This document shows positions 1-10,830 of a DNA stretch of 64,000 nucleotides, piece by piece. A program made the translations under genes and the position numbers. Numbering within the stretch: position 1 is the first letter of the stretch; every line of letters begins with the position of its first letter. The notes under the pieces are model-generated. The model was not told where the DNA came from and did not search any database. It worked only from the letters and a program-made list of their open reading frames with translations. Source of the DNA: Mercurialis annua. Taxonomy: Eukaryota > Streptophyta > Magnoliopsida > Malpighiales > Euphorbiaceae. The DNA lies in contig NC_065570.1 of NCBI RefSeq assembly GCF_937616625.2, forward strand, positions 6,458,001 through 6,522,000, written 5' to 3'.

Positions 1-476
1 GTGATGCGTAAATGTAAATGATTAAAATAATAAGACTAATGTGCAATTGACATTTAGGTCAACTTATAATTCATAACCATAACATGGAGAAAGAGGAGAT
101 AATTTAAAATATTTACATATAAAAGAAATCGGATTTTAATGATTTATTTTCATGAAAATATATTGGTTATCAGGATTATTATTATTATTTGAGTGAAATT
201 GGTTTTCAGGTTTAAATTCCTGATTAAAAATTCGAGTTCAGGTTTTGTATATAATAAAATTGTTTGAATTATTATAATGAAAATGATGCATGATTATTGC
301 CTTGTCAACTCATTATTTGTGCCTTTTGAAGTTAGATGTGAGCCCTGAAAAGTGAAATTTGTTAACAGCTATTGTCCAATTTCATGCTTCTCCTTTTTTT
401 TCTTAATGTTAATGGCATATTATAACTTTTTTTCCTTTAAAAAAATGGTTCCCGTAATAATGTTCTTAAAAAAAAA
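1..476. other. AT-rich intergenic DNA
   Basis: No open reading frame, RNA gene or repeat boundary was recognised. The stretch ends in an A-run that forms the left target site of the Mutator-type element beginning at 477. Confidence 0.6.
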
Positions 477-816
477 GGCAAAACCCTAGAGGAAGCCCCT
501 GCACTTCATATGTTTTGTTCGAAAGGTCCCAGCGGCAAAGTTTGTCACTTCTAAGTCCCCGCACTTGTCATAATCCTAATTTTAAGGCCCTTTAGTGGAC
601 GGAATTTGGCAAGTGTGTTACACTCTCCCTTTCTGTTAATTAACGGAGTTAAGTTACTGTTTTGATAATCCACATCATTAAAATAATCCCTCTTTTTTTG
701 ACATGTTAAATAAGTAAAAAATATAAGATTGTTTAGGTACATTTTTCCTTATCTTCCCGCTTCATCTTCTTCCAGTCTTTATTTCTTACAATTTGATTCT
801 GTTTCGAGAGAAATTC

Positions 817-997
817 TTAGGTAGATTCAGTCCACCACGTTATCCGTAGACTAAACCTATCATATTATGACACGTCATTAAAATAATGGCACTATCGTAA
901 TATTACAATTCAAAAGTGTATATAAGTAATAAACTATATTACGATAGTGCCAGGTTAGTCTACAAATGACGTGTTAAACTGAGTCTATCTAAAAATG
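817..997. mobile_element. small MITE nested in the MULE
   Basis: Imperfect terminal inverted repeats of roughly 40 bp: ttaggtagattcagt at the left and the reverse complement of actgagtctatctaa at the right. A second inner inverted match (actatcgtaata / tattacgatagt) surrounds a short AT-rich core. There is no coding potential. The superfamily cannot be assigned from this sequence alone. Confidence 0.5.
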
Positions 998-1302
998 TCT
1001 CCTATTTCGAACTTCATTACAATTCTTTCAGTAAATTTTTTCTTCCATTTTCTCAAAATCAAATATTCACACTTACCCAACTCCGGTTTGACCCTAACTG
1101 CACACGTCCCAGAATCCTCCATTTCCCTTCCCAAGCTAACATCTTTTCCCTCATTTTCTTCACAAAATGGATCTAACCTCTTCTTCTTAGCCCTCCTCTT
1201 CTTCTTCCTCACTCTATCACCAACAATCTTCAAGTCCCCATCATTGCCTTCATCACCAATACCATGACCCGAACCCGGTTCACCCTCAAACAAAAAACCC
1301 AT
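985..1302 (-). other. unrecognised open frame inside the MULE (possible captured exon)
   Basis: Open frame of 105 residues with a basic stretch (RKKKRRAKKKR, about residues 32-42) followed by a more normal mixed composition. No known transposase or domain motif was recognised, and the opposite strand is also open over much of this range. Because it sits between two long TIRs it could be a captured host exon, as in Pack-MULEs, or simply non-coding. No function is proposed. Confidence 0.3.
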
Positions 1303-1969
1303 TTAGAAGAATTAGATGGCAAAATGTCAACAAAAAAAGACCGGGTCAATTGGGTTTGGTTATTTCCACCATCTTTAGAACTCCCATAAATTATTTTCGA
1401 CAAAGAAGCGTTTATAATAACTGGGTCAATTTTCTGGGTCTCTTTTTGCTGCTCATCTCTTCCATTTCTACTAAAAAAAAAGAAAATTTAAAGAGATAAT
1501 AAACAGAGAGACAAAACAAAGAGCAAGAACATAATGGGCATGTGCTGGTTTACCAAAAAGATTTGAAGTTGTTTAGAGATAAGATTGCTAGGTTTTGTTG
1601 TTCTTGGGGCTCCGGTGGTCGTAGGTGGTGGATAGACGGGTGGGAGATTTTGAATTGGAAATTTAGAAAGACAATAGTAATTGAAAGAAGATGCCCACTC
1701 ATCATGTAAAATTGCCATGTCACTATTTTTATTAAAAAATAAATTACCATGTCACTATTTTTTTAAAAAAAATTATCTTGTTATTTTCTTTTTTTTCTTC
1801 AATCTCACTAACGGAGAGTGTAACACACTTGCTAAATTCCGTCCACTAAAAGGCCTTAAAATTAAGATTATGACAAGTATAGGGACTCAGAAATGACAAA
1901 CTTTGCTGTAGGGATCTTTCAGACAAAACATATAAAGTACAGGGGCTTCCGATAGGGTTTTGCCTAAAA

Positions 1970-2373
1970 AAAATCATACTTTATTATAAAAAAATGAAGA
2001 TTTTCTCATCAATCTACAAATGATTACAAAGAGACCTTATATATTACATCAACTGTAACTAACTTTAGCTGATGTGGCAAGGCAAAACAGAACATACAAA
2101 ATGCGTGTGATACAAGATACAAAATTTAATAATGAATCTACCAACTAATATCAGTCTAGATGCAAAATTCATCATCTTCAGGTGTGTAACTCTAGGTTAG
2201 CAACACACGAATAACAAGCATCAACACCATCAAGTCAACAACACAAGCACAACATAATCTTGATCTAATGAACTCAACAACTCCATGTTAGCAATCTGAA
2301 AGACATGAATTTAATCCAATCATTTCTGTTGTAGCAGCTTCACTATGAAGTTCGGTTGCATTGTTCTTTAATA
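1970..2373 (-). repeat. 3' LTR remnant of a decayed Ty1-copia element
   Basis: It lies just downstream (on the - strand) of copia RNase H sequence and of a purine-rich tract (AGCTTGTAGGGGGGC, 2374-2388), where a 3' LTR is expected. The part near 2153-2370 recurs at 3880-4080 with about one difference in ten bases, consistent with LTR-derived sequence. The outer boundary is approximate; no TG/CA ends or target duplication were found. Confidence 0.5.
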
Positions 2374-3882
2374 GCCCCCCTACAAGCTGGAGCAGGAGCA
2401 TAAAGGTCTTGAAGTTCAAACTTGGAAATTTCTTTGTAAAACAAAGCTGGTGATAATGTCTTAGTGAAACAATCAACAAGTTGATAAGAAGATAAAATAG
2501 GAAACAAGTGAACAACATGCTGCTGTAACTTTTCTCTAATGACATGGCAACCTATTTCTATATGCTTTGTTCTCTCATGAAAAATTGGATTGTGTGCTAG
2601 TTGCAAAGCGGATTGATTATCACAAAAATCAAGGTTGGCTCGAGTGATCAGTTTATTAATCGTGTAAGAGATATAAGAGCCATTGTAATTCACAAGTGAG
2701 ATTAGCCATTGCCATGTATTCTGTCTCAGAGGAAGATCTAGAAATAGTGGGTTGTTTCTTAGATTTCCAAGAGATGATAGATTGACCCAGAAAAACACAG
2801 ATTCTTAAAACAGATTTTCTTGTATTTGAACAAGTGGCCCAGTCACCAGCAAGTTGATGAGAAGATGAAATAAGAAGCAAGTGAACAACATGTTGCTATA
2901 ACTTTTTTCTAATGACATGACAACCTATTTCTATATGCTTTGTTGTCTCATGAAAAACTGGATTATGTGCCAATTGCAAAGCAGATTGATTATCACAAAA
3001 GATCAAGGTTGGATGTGAGTGATCATTAAATAAATCTTGTAAGAGATACAAGAGCCATTGTAACTCACAAGTGAGAGTAGCCATTGCCCTGTATTCTACC
3101 TCAGAGAAAGATCTAGAAACAGTGGATTGTTTCCTAGATTTCTAGGAGATGAGAGATTGACCCAGAAAAACACAGAAGAAATTCCTTTACCAGAGAGGAT
3201 TTAAGGTATTTGAGGATTCTACGTGCAGCTTTTAGATGCAAGTCTGTGAGGCAATCCATATATTGAGATATTTGTTGAACAACAAATGATATATCAGGTC
3301 TAGTATTGCTTAGGTAAATGAGCTTTCCCATAAGTTGTCTATATTGAAGTCCATCTGATAATAAGACTCCATCAGTCTTATTGAGCTAATGTGTGGGAAC
3401 CATAACAGTAGCAGCTGGCTTAGATGTTAAGAAACCAGTTTCTGTCAACATATCCAATGTGTACTTTCTTTGATAGAAGTTGATTCTAGATTTGGATCTT
3501 GCAACTTCAAATCCTAGGAATAACTTGACTTGACCAAGATCTTTGATCTTAAAAAGTCTATGTAGATATTTCTTGACAGAATCAACCTCAGAAAGTGAAT
3601 TGTTGGCAAGGATAACATCATCCACATAAAACCAGAAGAGCAATGAAACGGGTGCCGGTATTTTTCACAAAAAGGGATGGATTAGAAGGTGATGTTTTGA
3701 ATCCTTGATCAATAAGAGTTATTGTGAGCTTAGTATGCCACTAATGACTTACTTGTTTCAATCGATATAAGGATTTCAATAAGTGACAAACTTTTCTTGG
3801 AGGAGCTGTAAAGCCAGGAGGTATAGCCATATAAACCTCTTCTTGTAGATCACCATGCACAAATGCATTATTAATATCTGTC
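2374..3882 (-). pseudogene. Ty1-copia reverse transcriptase/RNase H remnant
   Basis: The - strand reads as broken pieces of the copia pol C-terminus. 3386-3643 carries FYVDDVILANN (the RT active-site YVDD) and the DLGQVKLFLGFEVA block; 3134-3331 carries GKLIYLSNTRPDIS; 2343-3084 carries the RNase H region ([43 protein letters not shown]). DNA around 3640-3880 matches the earlier RT part including the EEVYM region. The pieces are split by stops and frame changes, so the element is dead. The RNase H part occurs twice in tandem with a period of about 373 bp (from 2477 and from 2850), which is unusual for a simple relic. Confidence 0.85.
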
Positions 3883-4080
3883 CAGATGCATAGTTCATCA
3901 TTTTCAGGTGTGCAACTTTAGGTCAGCAACACACGAATAACATGAGCTTCAACACCATCAAGTCATGATTTTGGTCTAATGAACTCAGCAATTCCATGCC
4001 AACCATCCGAGAGACATGAATTTAATCCAATCATTTCTGATGTAGCAGCTTCACTATGAAGTTCAACTGCATTGTTTTTA
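3883..4080 (-). repeat. truncated second LTR copy
   Basis: Matches 2153-2370 in the same orientation (shared blocks include agcaacacacgaataac and gacatgaatttaatccaatc). It directly abuts RT-coding sequence at 3882 instead of a gag/PBS region, so the element was rearranged or internally deleted. Confidence 0.55.
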
Positions 4081-4619
4081 GTATTTATTACTAATGAAAT
4101 AAAAAAATCTAATTACTCAGAAGATACAGGTTAGTAATAAGAATATACTATTCTAATTGAAAAACTTATATTTGAACTTTAGCAAATGAGAATTTGATTG
4201 CGAGAGTTTTTGTTTTTATCAGCCTTTATTATTTTTGTTTTGTTTTATAGAATTTTTGAAGAGAAAAAAATACAGTCAATAATACAGTCAATAAATACAC
4301 CATTAATAATTGAATTATAATATGATTAAGTATTTCTTTGGACAAATGATGGGTATATTATCTCAATCACAAAGCTATGATTGCCAAAAAATACTTTCAT
4401 TTAAGAAAGGCAAAGAGGCGCAAGTTTAATCACCATTTCAAAAGAAAGCTAAATTTCGATAGACATTATTGCCAGAATACTCAAAACCATGATTATTATC
4501 CTTGTAATTCTCCACCGTTTGCAAATCACTTTAAAAATAAGTAAATCCACCTCCATGTGTTAAATGTTGAGTACCTTTTATTCCTTACTTTCCACAATTT
4601 CTAAACACAAAAAAGTTAA
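4081..4619. other. AT-rich intergenic DNA
   Basis: No gene, RNA gene or clear repeat end was seen. Confidence 0.5.
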
Positions 4620-5010
4620 TCGTCCTCTACAAAACTCTATAGCGTTTGAAAGCCAAAGAATCCCAGTAAAATAAGAACTCAAGAAGAGTATAAGGCATCA
4701 CTGTACGAAGGTTACATAACCCAAATAATCTATGCCAAAACCAACCATGCGAACTGACAATGAAGGACAATATGCAAACTGTTTTCCTCAATAGAACAAT
4801 ATGTGTTGCCTGTACTTTGTGAAGCAAGAATACCTCTATTGACAAGAACCACATTTGATGAAATCTGATTTCTAGCTAGCAACTAAAGAAAGAATAAGAT
4901 GCGAGGAGGTGGTTTCAGCTTCCAAAACATAAAAAATGCTGGTTGAGCTGGCTGACAAACTGAAATTGATGCATGCTGGTAACGAAGACCCGACGGACCT
5001 AGTGCGCTAT
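4620..5010 (-). pseudogene. LINE (L1-type) zinc-binding RT C-terminus remnant
   Basis: Read on the - strand across several frames, this gives fragments in the order typical of the zf-RVT domain at the C-terminus of plant L1 ORF2: FWKLKPPPRILFFL, then LLARNQISSNVVLVNRGIL, then ENSLHIVLHCQFA, then WHRLFGLCNLRTVMP and FYWDSLAFKRYRVL. Frame changes and stops show decay. The longest piece in one frame is 4627-4854. Confidence 0.65.
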
Positions 5011-5080
5011 TCGTAACAGAACAACATGATTAAATAATAACAATACTAAATAAGCTCTTTCTACATTTTTTAATCTTTTT

Positions 5081-5263
5081 CTTTTGGTAAGCCCATCCGA
5101 TTTCTAAAGTTTCGCCCTGACTAATCCAGATCCGATCCGCGTCGCACACCTGACATGGTGGGTGAGTCTGCCAGTGAGAATTTTCTGCATTCACAAGGAC
5201 TCGAACTCGAGACCTTGCTTAAGCGATAGCAAACCGCTTACCACTTGGACCAACTTTCATTGG
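5081..5263 (-). mobile_element. tRNA-derived SINE with perfect target duplication
   Basis: The - strand starts CCAATGAAAGTTGGTCCAAGTGG, containing a pol III box A-like sequence (TGGTCCAAGTGG). A box B-like GAGTTCGAGTCC follows about 35 bp later, then a tRNA-unrelated body and an A-rich tail. It is flanked by the direct repeat taatcttttt (5071-5080 and 5264-5273), a target-site duplication. Length about 183 bp, normal for plant SINEs. Confidence 0.8.
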
Positions 5264-5273
5264 TAATCTTTTT

Positions 5274-6165
5274 AGTGAAATATTAGATCATATAAATAAA
5301 GTTAAGTAGGAATTATTTTTCTTCATATTTCTTATTTGGTGTTATCAGCACAAGTTAATAAAACATAAATGTGCATTAAGATTGAAGCAGTTGTTCTTTA
5401 ATTATAGAGAAAGAATTAAATATATATCTTATACTAGTAGTTTATAATAAAATACGTCCTCAAGAATATATTTTTTATTAATATAAGTTTTATTAAGGGC
5501 CACAAAAATGGTAAAAACTCACTATTTAAAAAGCTTACGCCACTTAAGTATATTTGTTTAAGACATAAACAAATTTTAGTTAATTATCAAAATTTGCATA
5601 TAAAAAATTTCAGATAATAAATGTATTTATTACTAAAATGAATAACTATTAATTTATCAGTAAACTTTTTGTTTGATGAACAATTTATCAGTAAACTAAT
5701 AACTCAATTAATTTTTTAATTTTCTTAATTTGAATATGTTGATTTATATAAATTCGTTTGTAATAAGAAGTCAATAATTTTGGTCTGCAAACTTATTTTC
5801 AATTTGTGTACATTTATTTCCATCATATGCATATGGAAACTTTTTTAAATGAAAAAAGTAGCTCAGCAAATTTAGTTCGTGTGGCATATATTAATTGGTT
5901 AAAGTTGTTGAATTAGCCTTAATAAACAAAAAAATAAAAACTTATATGACTAATGATATTTTTTAATCCAAAATTTGAATGATTCTTAATTTTTCTTTAT
6001 TGAAGAAAAACCTAGCAATCACCACGTATCGTTAGCCACTTAACAAACCCAAAATAGAAAAACCAAGAAACTAGTTCTTAATTTTAGGTAGTTAATATTT
6101 TAAAGGTAAATGATGTATATATACCCTCAATAATTTAAGGATAAAAATGTATATATATGTCTAAA
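5274..6165. other. AT-rich intergenic DNA with first copy of a local duplication
   Basis: The part 5877-6020 (gttcgtgtggcat ... gaagaaaaacctagca) recurs at 9903-10058 on the other side of the hAT element. No gene was seen. Confidence 0.5.
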
Positions 6166-6943
6166 CAGTGTTTTCAAACCCGGACCGGACCGGCCGGTTC
6201 AACCGTTTAAACCGGGAACCGGAGGCTAGTCCGGTTCAATTGCTGCTTAATACCCGGATTTACGGTTCAACCAGTTTGAACCGGAAAAACCCGCAAGAAC
6301 CGGAAACCCGTTGGACCGTAAAACCCATCAAACTCGGCCGGTTCACAGTAAACCCAAATAAAAGGGATGATTCCAAATGATAGGGGTTAAGAAGATGATG
6401 GTTTGGTTGGTTCTCTAGATCGGCTGGGATTTAAGAGATTTAATTCAAAGAAAAATAATAGTAAATCTTTACCTTTTAGTTTATATATAACAATAGAAGC
6501 TTTTGTTTTAATTTATGTATAAGCTTCATTAAAGAGATGATATAAATATATGCTCTTATATTTGGTTTATGTGAAAACTTTAGTTTGATGGTGAGAAAGA
6601 TGATTGTGGCGGCTGGGTGTTAATATTTTGAGAAAAGAGATGACAATAGCTAGGTTAAAAAGTTGAGGTAATAGGTTATTTATTGGGCTGGGCCCATATG
6701 ATTGTTTGTTTTTAAATATAATAAATTTAAGAAAGTCACATGATTAGTTTATTGAGAAAACCACAAAAATATACATATTTAAATAGAAAATAACAAAAAT
6801 ACACACCAATGTAATAATTTACATTCATACCAAAAAAAGGTAAAAGTTTACATGTTCTAACCAAACCACTAAATAGAAGACATGTGTCACACTCAAAGCG
6901 AAAAGAAATGGTCAAAAACGTGTGATTTTTGGTCAAAAATGCG

Positions 6944-7015
6944 TCTGACGCGCGTCAGAAATGCGTCTGACGCGCGTCTGACACGCGCGGCTGTCACATG
7001 TCAGCACGTGTCAGC
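6944..7015. repeat. GC-rich palindrome cluster in the hAT element
   Basis: A perfect 16-bp palindrome, tctgacgcgcgtcaga (6944-6959), is followed by a second partial copy (tctgacgcgcgtctga) and by cacgtg/acatgt half palindromes. It is strongly GC-rich against the AT-rich element. Confidence 0.75.
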
Positions 7016-7019
7016 ATGT

Positions 7020-7107
7020 CAATTTAATATCAAAATGTATCATATATGTATCTGGAATGTATCACAACTACATTTTCTCATATTTCTAAAAACAAAAACA
7101 AAAACAA

Positions 7108-7138
<31 letters not shown>

Positions 7139-8620
7139 TATTATTTATATGTATTATTTATGTGTGTCTGAAATGTATCTATAATATATTTTAAATTAAA
7201 AAATATATGTATCACATATTTTAAAAACGCACAAATTATATTACAAAAAAATATTATATATATATATATATATATATTGTTTCTAATATGTATTCGACAT
7301 ATGTATTTGAAAAACATATCTTTCTATTCAATATTTGATGCTTGTCCCGATCTTTTTTTCCATGTTGCACGAGTTTTCACTTTTTAGCTCAATATATTAT
7401 TTACATCCATAATGTACTTATGATGTATTGGTCATGTATCTATAGTGTATTGCAAAATATAAATGATATATAGATGATACATCAGTATTGTATTAAAATT
7501 TTATTATTAATGTTTCTCTCTATATTTATGATGTATCAATGGTGTATTTATGATATATCAGTAATGTATTACGATGTATTGGCAATGTATCAGTTATTTT
7601 GAAATCTATTTTATTGAAAATTGTGACTTAGAAACCGATTCTAAAAATTATTATAATCAATGATGTATTTATAATATTTATTTCGTTAAAATAATTAAAA
7701 AAAGATAAGAACATGTATCTACGATATATCATTGCGTATCTATGATGTGTCCAATATGTATATATGTGATATATACATGAACAAACTGAAACAATAACAA
7801 TATAATATATTCATAAACAATATTTTTTCTAATACATATTAGCGATATATTACAATGTATCTATAATGTATCCTTCATTTTGAAATTTATTTTGTTCAAA
7901 ATAATCATTCTCAGTTGGAGATAGATTTTAAAAATTATAATCAATGGTGTTTTCAAAAAAATTATTTTGTTAAAATAATAAAAAAGGATAAGAATATGTA
8001 TCTACAATGTATCAACGATGTATTTATAATGCATCAGCGATTTATCTATGTATCTGCTATGTATCGGAAATGTATTACCTATGTATCACTAATACACACA
8101 TGTATCGGTCATTTTGAAATTTATTTTGTTGAAAATAATCTTTCTGAGTTGGAGATAGATTCTAAAAAGTTATCAATGGTGTATTTACGAAATTCATTTT
8201 GTTGAAATAATAATAAAAAAGAACATGTATCTACAATGTATTAATATTGTTTTTTTATGATTTGTCGATAATTTATCTACAATGTATCGGTGGTGTATAT
8301 ATACGAGGTATACATCATGAATGTATATAATATGTATAATAATATATATACAATAAATTAAACCAATAACTATATAATGCTTTCACTAAATTTATCACTA
8401 GTTTGAGTTAATCTCAAAAACAGTCTAAATACATCTCAAAACTACAGTAGCCGATATGAAATATATTAAAAATTCAAAATGTAAAAGCAAATTTACAATT
8501 TTTATTTTGCATAAAATTAGATTTTAAAAATTGTTCAATTACATCTCGAAAACATATCACATACATCTAGGATACATTTCGGATACATCTCTAAAACAGT
8601 TTAATATGATAAATTTGTGG
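7020..8620. repeat. degenerate tandem array of TGTATC units
   Basis: Dozens of variants of (g)atgtatc separated by short AT-rich spacers. A longer unit is superimposed: the block attttgaaatttattttgtt plus about 100 bp downstream recurs near 7601, 7882 and 8116 (spacings about 281 and 234 bp). Simple (TA)n/(CA)n tracts lie at 7110-7140 and 7255-7280. Short open frames here are by-products of the repeat. Confidence 0.7.
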
Positions 8621-9501
8621 TTGAAGGGTTTTCAATGATCCTCGGTCTTTTTTTCTTCTGGGTGTTGTTCTTGCTGTCATCACCTTCACTGCTGTTTTTA
8701 TTTGACGATGAAAAATTCGAAGAATTTTGAGATTTTTTTTGGATCGTTACTCAAACACCAGTTGCATATTTGGTACGATTCAGCTTTTGGGTAAAGATTG
8801 CTATCGTATATGTTCCAAGAATTAAAAAAACACACATGAATTTGATAAAATTGAACAACCCAGAACAGAATTATTTGAAGTAAATAATTGAGATTATACC
8901 TGTGTTTGGAAAATTTTGCATTGAAAAAGCTGAGAAGAAAGGCCATAATCTCCACACATGCACCATTCAATTAGAATTATCGGAGATTGAAATAATTTTG
9001 GTGGTGCTGTGGTCATGTATGTTGACCATAGATCTCCAATTTTTATCAAATGAACAAGAAACCTATTTCTTTGAAGAAAAATTATAGCTTTTTAAAAAGT
9101 AAAAAGAAGAAAATAGTGTATCAATTAGCCTAAAAAATAAAACCAACATCGCCGACCTTGTGAGCTGAGAGATGTGAGATTGAGTGTGCGAGAGAGGAGA
9201 TGGCAGCTTTGGGAAGAAATGGGTAAAAAAAGTAATAATTTTACCAGCTAGGCTATTTAATGTAAAATCCGTTTGATAGAAGAGAAAAGATTCTAGGCTG
9301 TTTGTATTTGGAAAAACTATTGCCGCATATTTAATTATTCTGTAATTTTCTCTAGTTTATTTTGTTTATGTTTCAGATCTGTTTTTACATATATTATAAT
9401 TTATGTAAATACTTTTATTTTTTAGTTAAACGGTTGAACCAGCGGTTGAACCGGTTCAACCGGTTGAACCTTGAACCAGCGGTCCGGGTTTTAAAACATT
9501 G

Positions 9502-10298
9502 TGTCTAAATTTGCAATTTGATAAAATTTAATCCTTTTTATAAAATCGGTTCAAACCATTTATTTTGCTAACAAAAAAATAATCAAAATTAGTTTACATT
9601 TACACTAATTTTATAATTTGAAAATCAAATTTCACCGAATTAGAGTTTAAAAAAAACATCAAACGTTAAAACTAGCATCAGCTACTATTTAATAAAATTA
9701 AGAGTGTAAAATATTGTTTACAATGACAAAAGAAATTCTAAATATCTTTAAAAATATGATTAATATAACACATAAAAAATGTTTTTAAAATTATAATTTA
9801 AATTAATTAGATAAAATGAGTAATAACTCATAGTTTATTTAAATTAAATTTCATATTCATTAATTTGGATATCACATTATGATCATAATGCCAATGTAAA
9901 CTGAGTTCGTGTGGCATTTCCTCTTTAGTTAATGTTTTTGAAATTAGCCTTTATAAACAAACAATTTAAAAGCTCTGCCAACTTCTATAACTAATGATAT
10001 TTTTTTATCCAAAATTTGAACGATTCTTCATTTTTCTTTTTTGAAGAAAAAACCTAGCAAAACTATGTTTCAACTTAAGTAACTCAAAATGACAAGATCC
10101 AAAAATTAAACTATGTTTCAACTTAAGTAACTCAAAATGACAAGATCCAAAAATTAAGTGCGATTATTATAAGAACAGTGGTGAAATAAAAATAAAGAAA
10201 AGAGGCCAAAGAAAAAAAAAGGTGTCGGAATTAGTTAAAGTACTGTTAGAAAGTAGTTGATCATCCTACATTTTTCATTCTGCTATTAATAAAACATA
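9502..10298. other. intergenic DNA with second copy of the local duplication
   Basis: 9903-10058 repeats 5877-6020 in direct orientation. No gene was seen. Confidence 0.5.
10060..10155. repeat. perfect 48-bp tandem duplication
   Basis: The 48-bp unit starting aaactatgtttcaactt occurs at 10060-10107 and again at 10108-10155 with no visible difference, so the duplication is recent. Confidence 0.9.
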
Positions 10299-10470
10299 CT
10301 CCCTCCGTCCCATTCTATTTGAGAGAATTCCAATTACTCATTATTTAAAAAAAAGTTTAGTAATATTATTTTTATATTCTCACATTACATTAAATGCATT
10401 CCAACTTTTTAAAAATATACTTTCTAAATGCATTAATTGAAAAGGGTAAAGAGTTTGACAATAAATTGAA
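10299..10470. mobile_element. Stowaway-type MITE, left end only
   Basis: Begins ctccctccgtcccattc right after a TA dinucleotide, the hallmark of Stowaway/mariner-type MITEs in plants. No matching right end was found downstream, so it is truncated or diverged. Confidence 0.5.
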
Positions 10471-10479
10471 ATAACGAAG

Positions 10480-10830
10480 TCATAAATGGTGTTAAACTGG
10501 GGAGCCTTATTGTTTAAAATTTCAAACATTGGGAGAAAAGTTGAATACTGGACGTTAATGGCTCATTTGATCCTTACCTCAAACTATAGGGGTATGAATG
10601 ACCCTTTTTAGTTAAGGGAAAGCCATCTCATTAATGGGAATGGTAGCAACGTAGGATTGAAGTAACGGAGTTACAAACGGTATCAAAATAGGGTGGAGGG
10701 GGGGGGGGGGGTTGTCTGTTTGTTCAATATTTCAAAGGTTATGGGACCAAGTTGAACCTTTCCGAATGTTGAGAACTCAATTGATTCTGACCCCAAATTA
10801 CAGGGGCATGAATGGCTATTTTCCCTTAAA
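10480..10830. repeat. diverged direct repeat pair with a G14 tract
   Basis: Two related halves (about 10480-10612 and 10663-10828) share order and wording (caaactataggggtatgaatg versus caaattacaggggcatgaatg). A run of 14 G lies at 10698-10711. Probably repeat debris; the family was not recognised. Confidence 0.5.

Larger units (their letters stand above)
477..1964. mobile_element. Mutator-like element with long TIRs (Pack-MULE-like)
   Basis: The two ends (477-628 and 1813-1964) are inverted copies of each other over about 150 bp, starting ggcaaaaccct, with only scattered differences. They are flanked by T/A runs that can be read as an 8-9 bp target duplication (taaaaaaaa). Long TIRs with a 9-bp duplication are typical of Mutator-like elements. 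There is no transposase inside. The interior holds a 106-codon open frame on the - strand (985-1302), rich in Lys/Arg and not recognised, and a small nested MITE (about 817-997). The element may therefore carry captured host sequence. The A-run makes the exact duplication length uncertain. Confidence 0.7.
6166..9501. mobile_element. non-autonomous hAT-type transposon, 3.3 kb
   Basis: Ends are inverted: cagtgttttcaaacccgg at the left and ccgggttttaaaacattg at the right. They are followed by subterminal ccggttcaaccgg-type repeats (6181-6350 and 9428-9490). An 8-bp direct repeat, tgtctaaa (6158-6165 and 9502-9509), is the target duplication. Eight-base duplication with these TIRs fits the hAT superfamily. 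No transposase frame exists. The centre (about 7020-8620) is a degenerate array of TGTATC-containing units, and 6944-7015 is a GC-rich palindrome cluster. Confidence 0.85.

Noticed and set aside
995..1267. Open frame on the + strand inside the MULE
   Set aside because: It is the complement of the more protein-like - strand frame and consists mostly of Phe/Leu/Ser runs from a purine-rich opposite strand.
5081..5263. Functional tRNA gene
   Set aside because: A and B boxes are present but the body continues into a non-tRNA sequence with an A-rich tail and target duplication, so it is a SINE.
6882..7184. 100-codon frame in the hAT element
   Set aside because: It runs through the palindrome cluster and a (TA)n/(CA)n microsatellite; composition is repeat-driven.
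7915..8205. 96-codon frame in the TGTATC array
   Set aside because: A by-product of the degenerate tandem repeats; no conserved domain.
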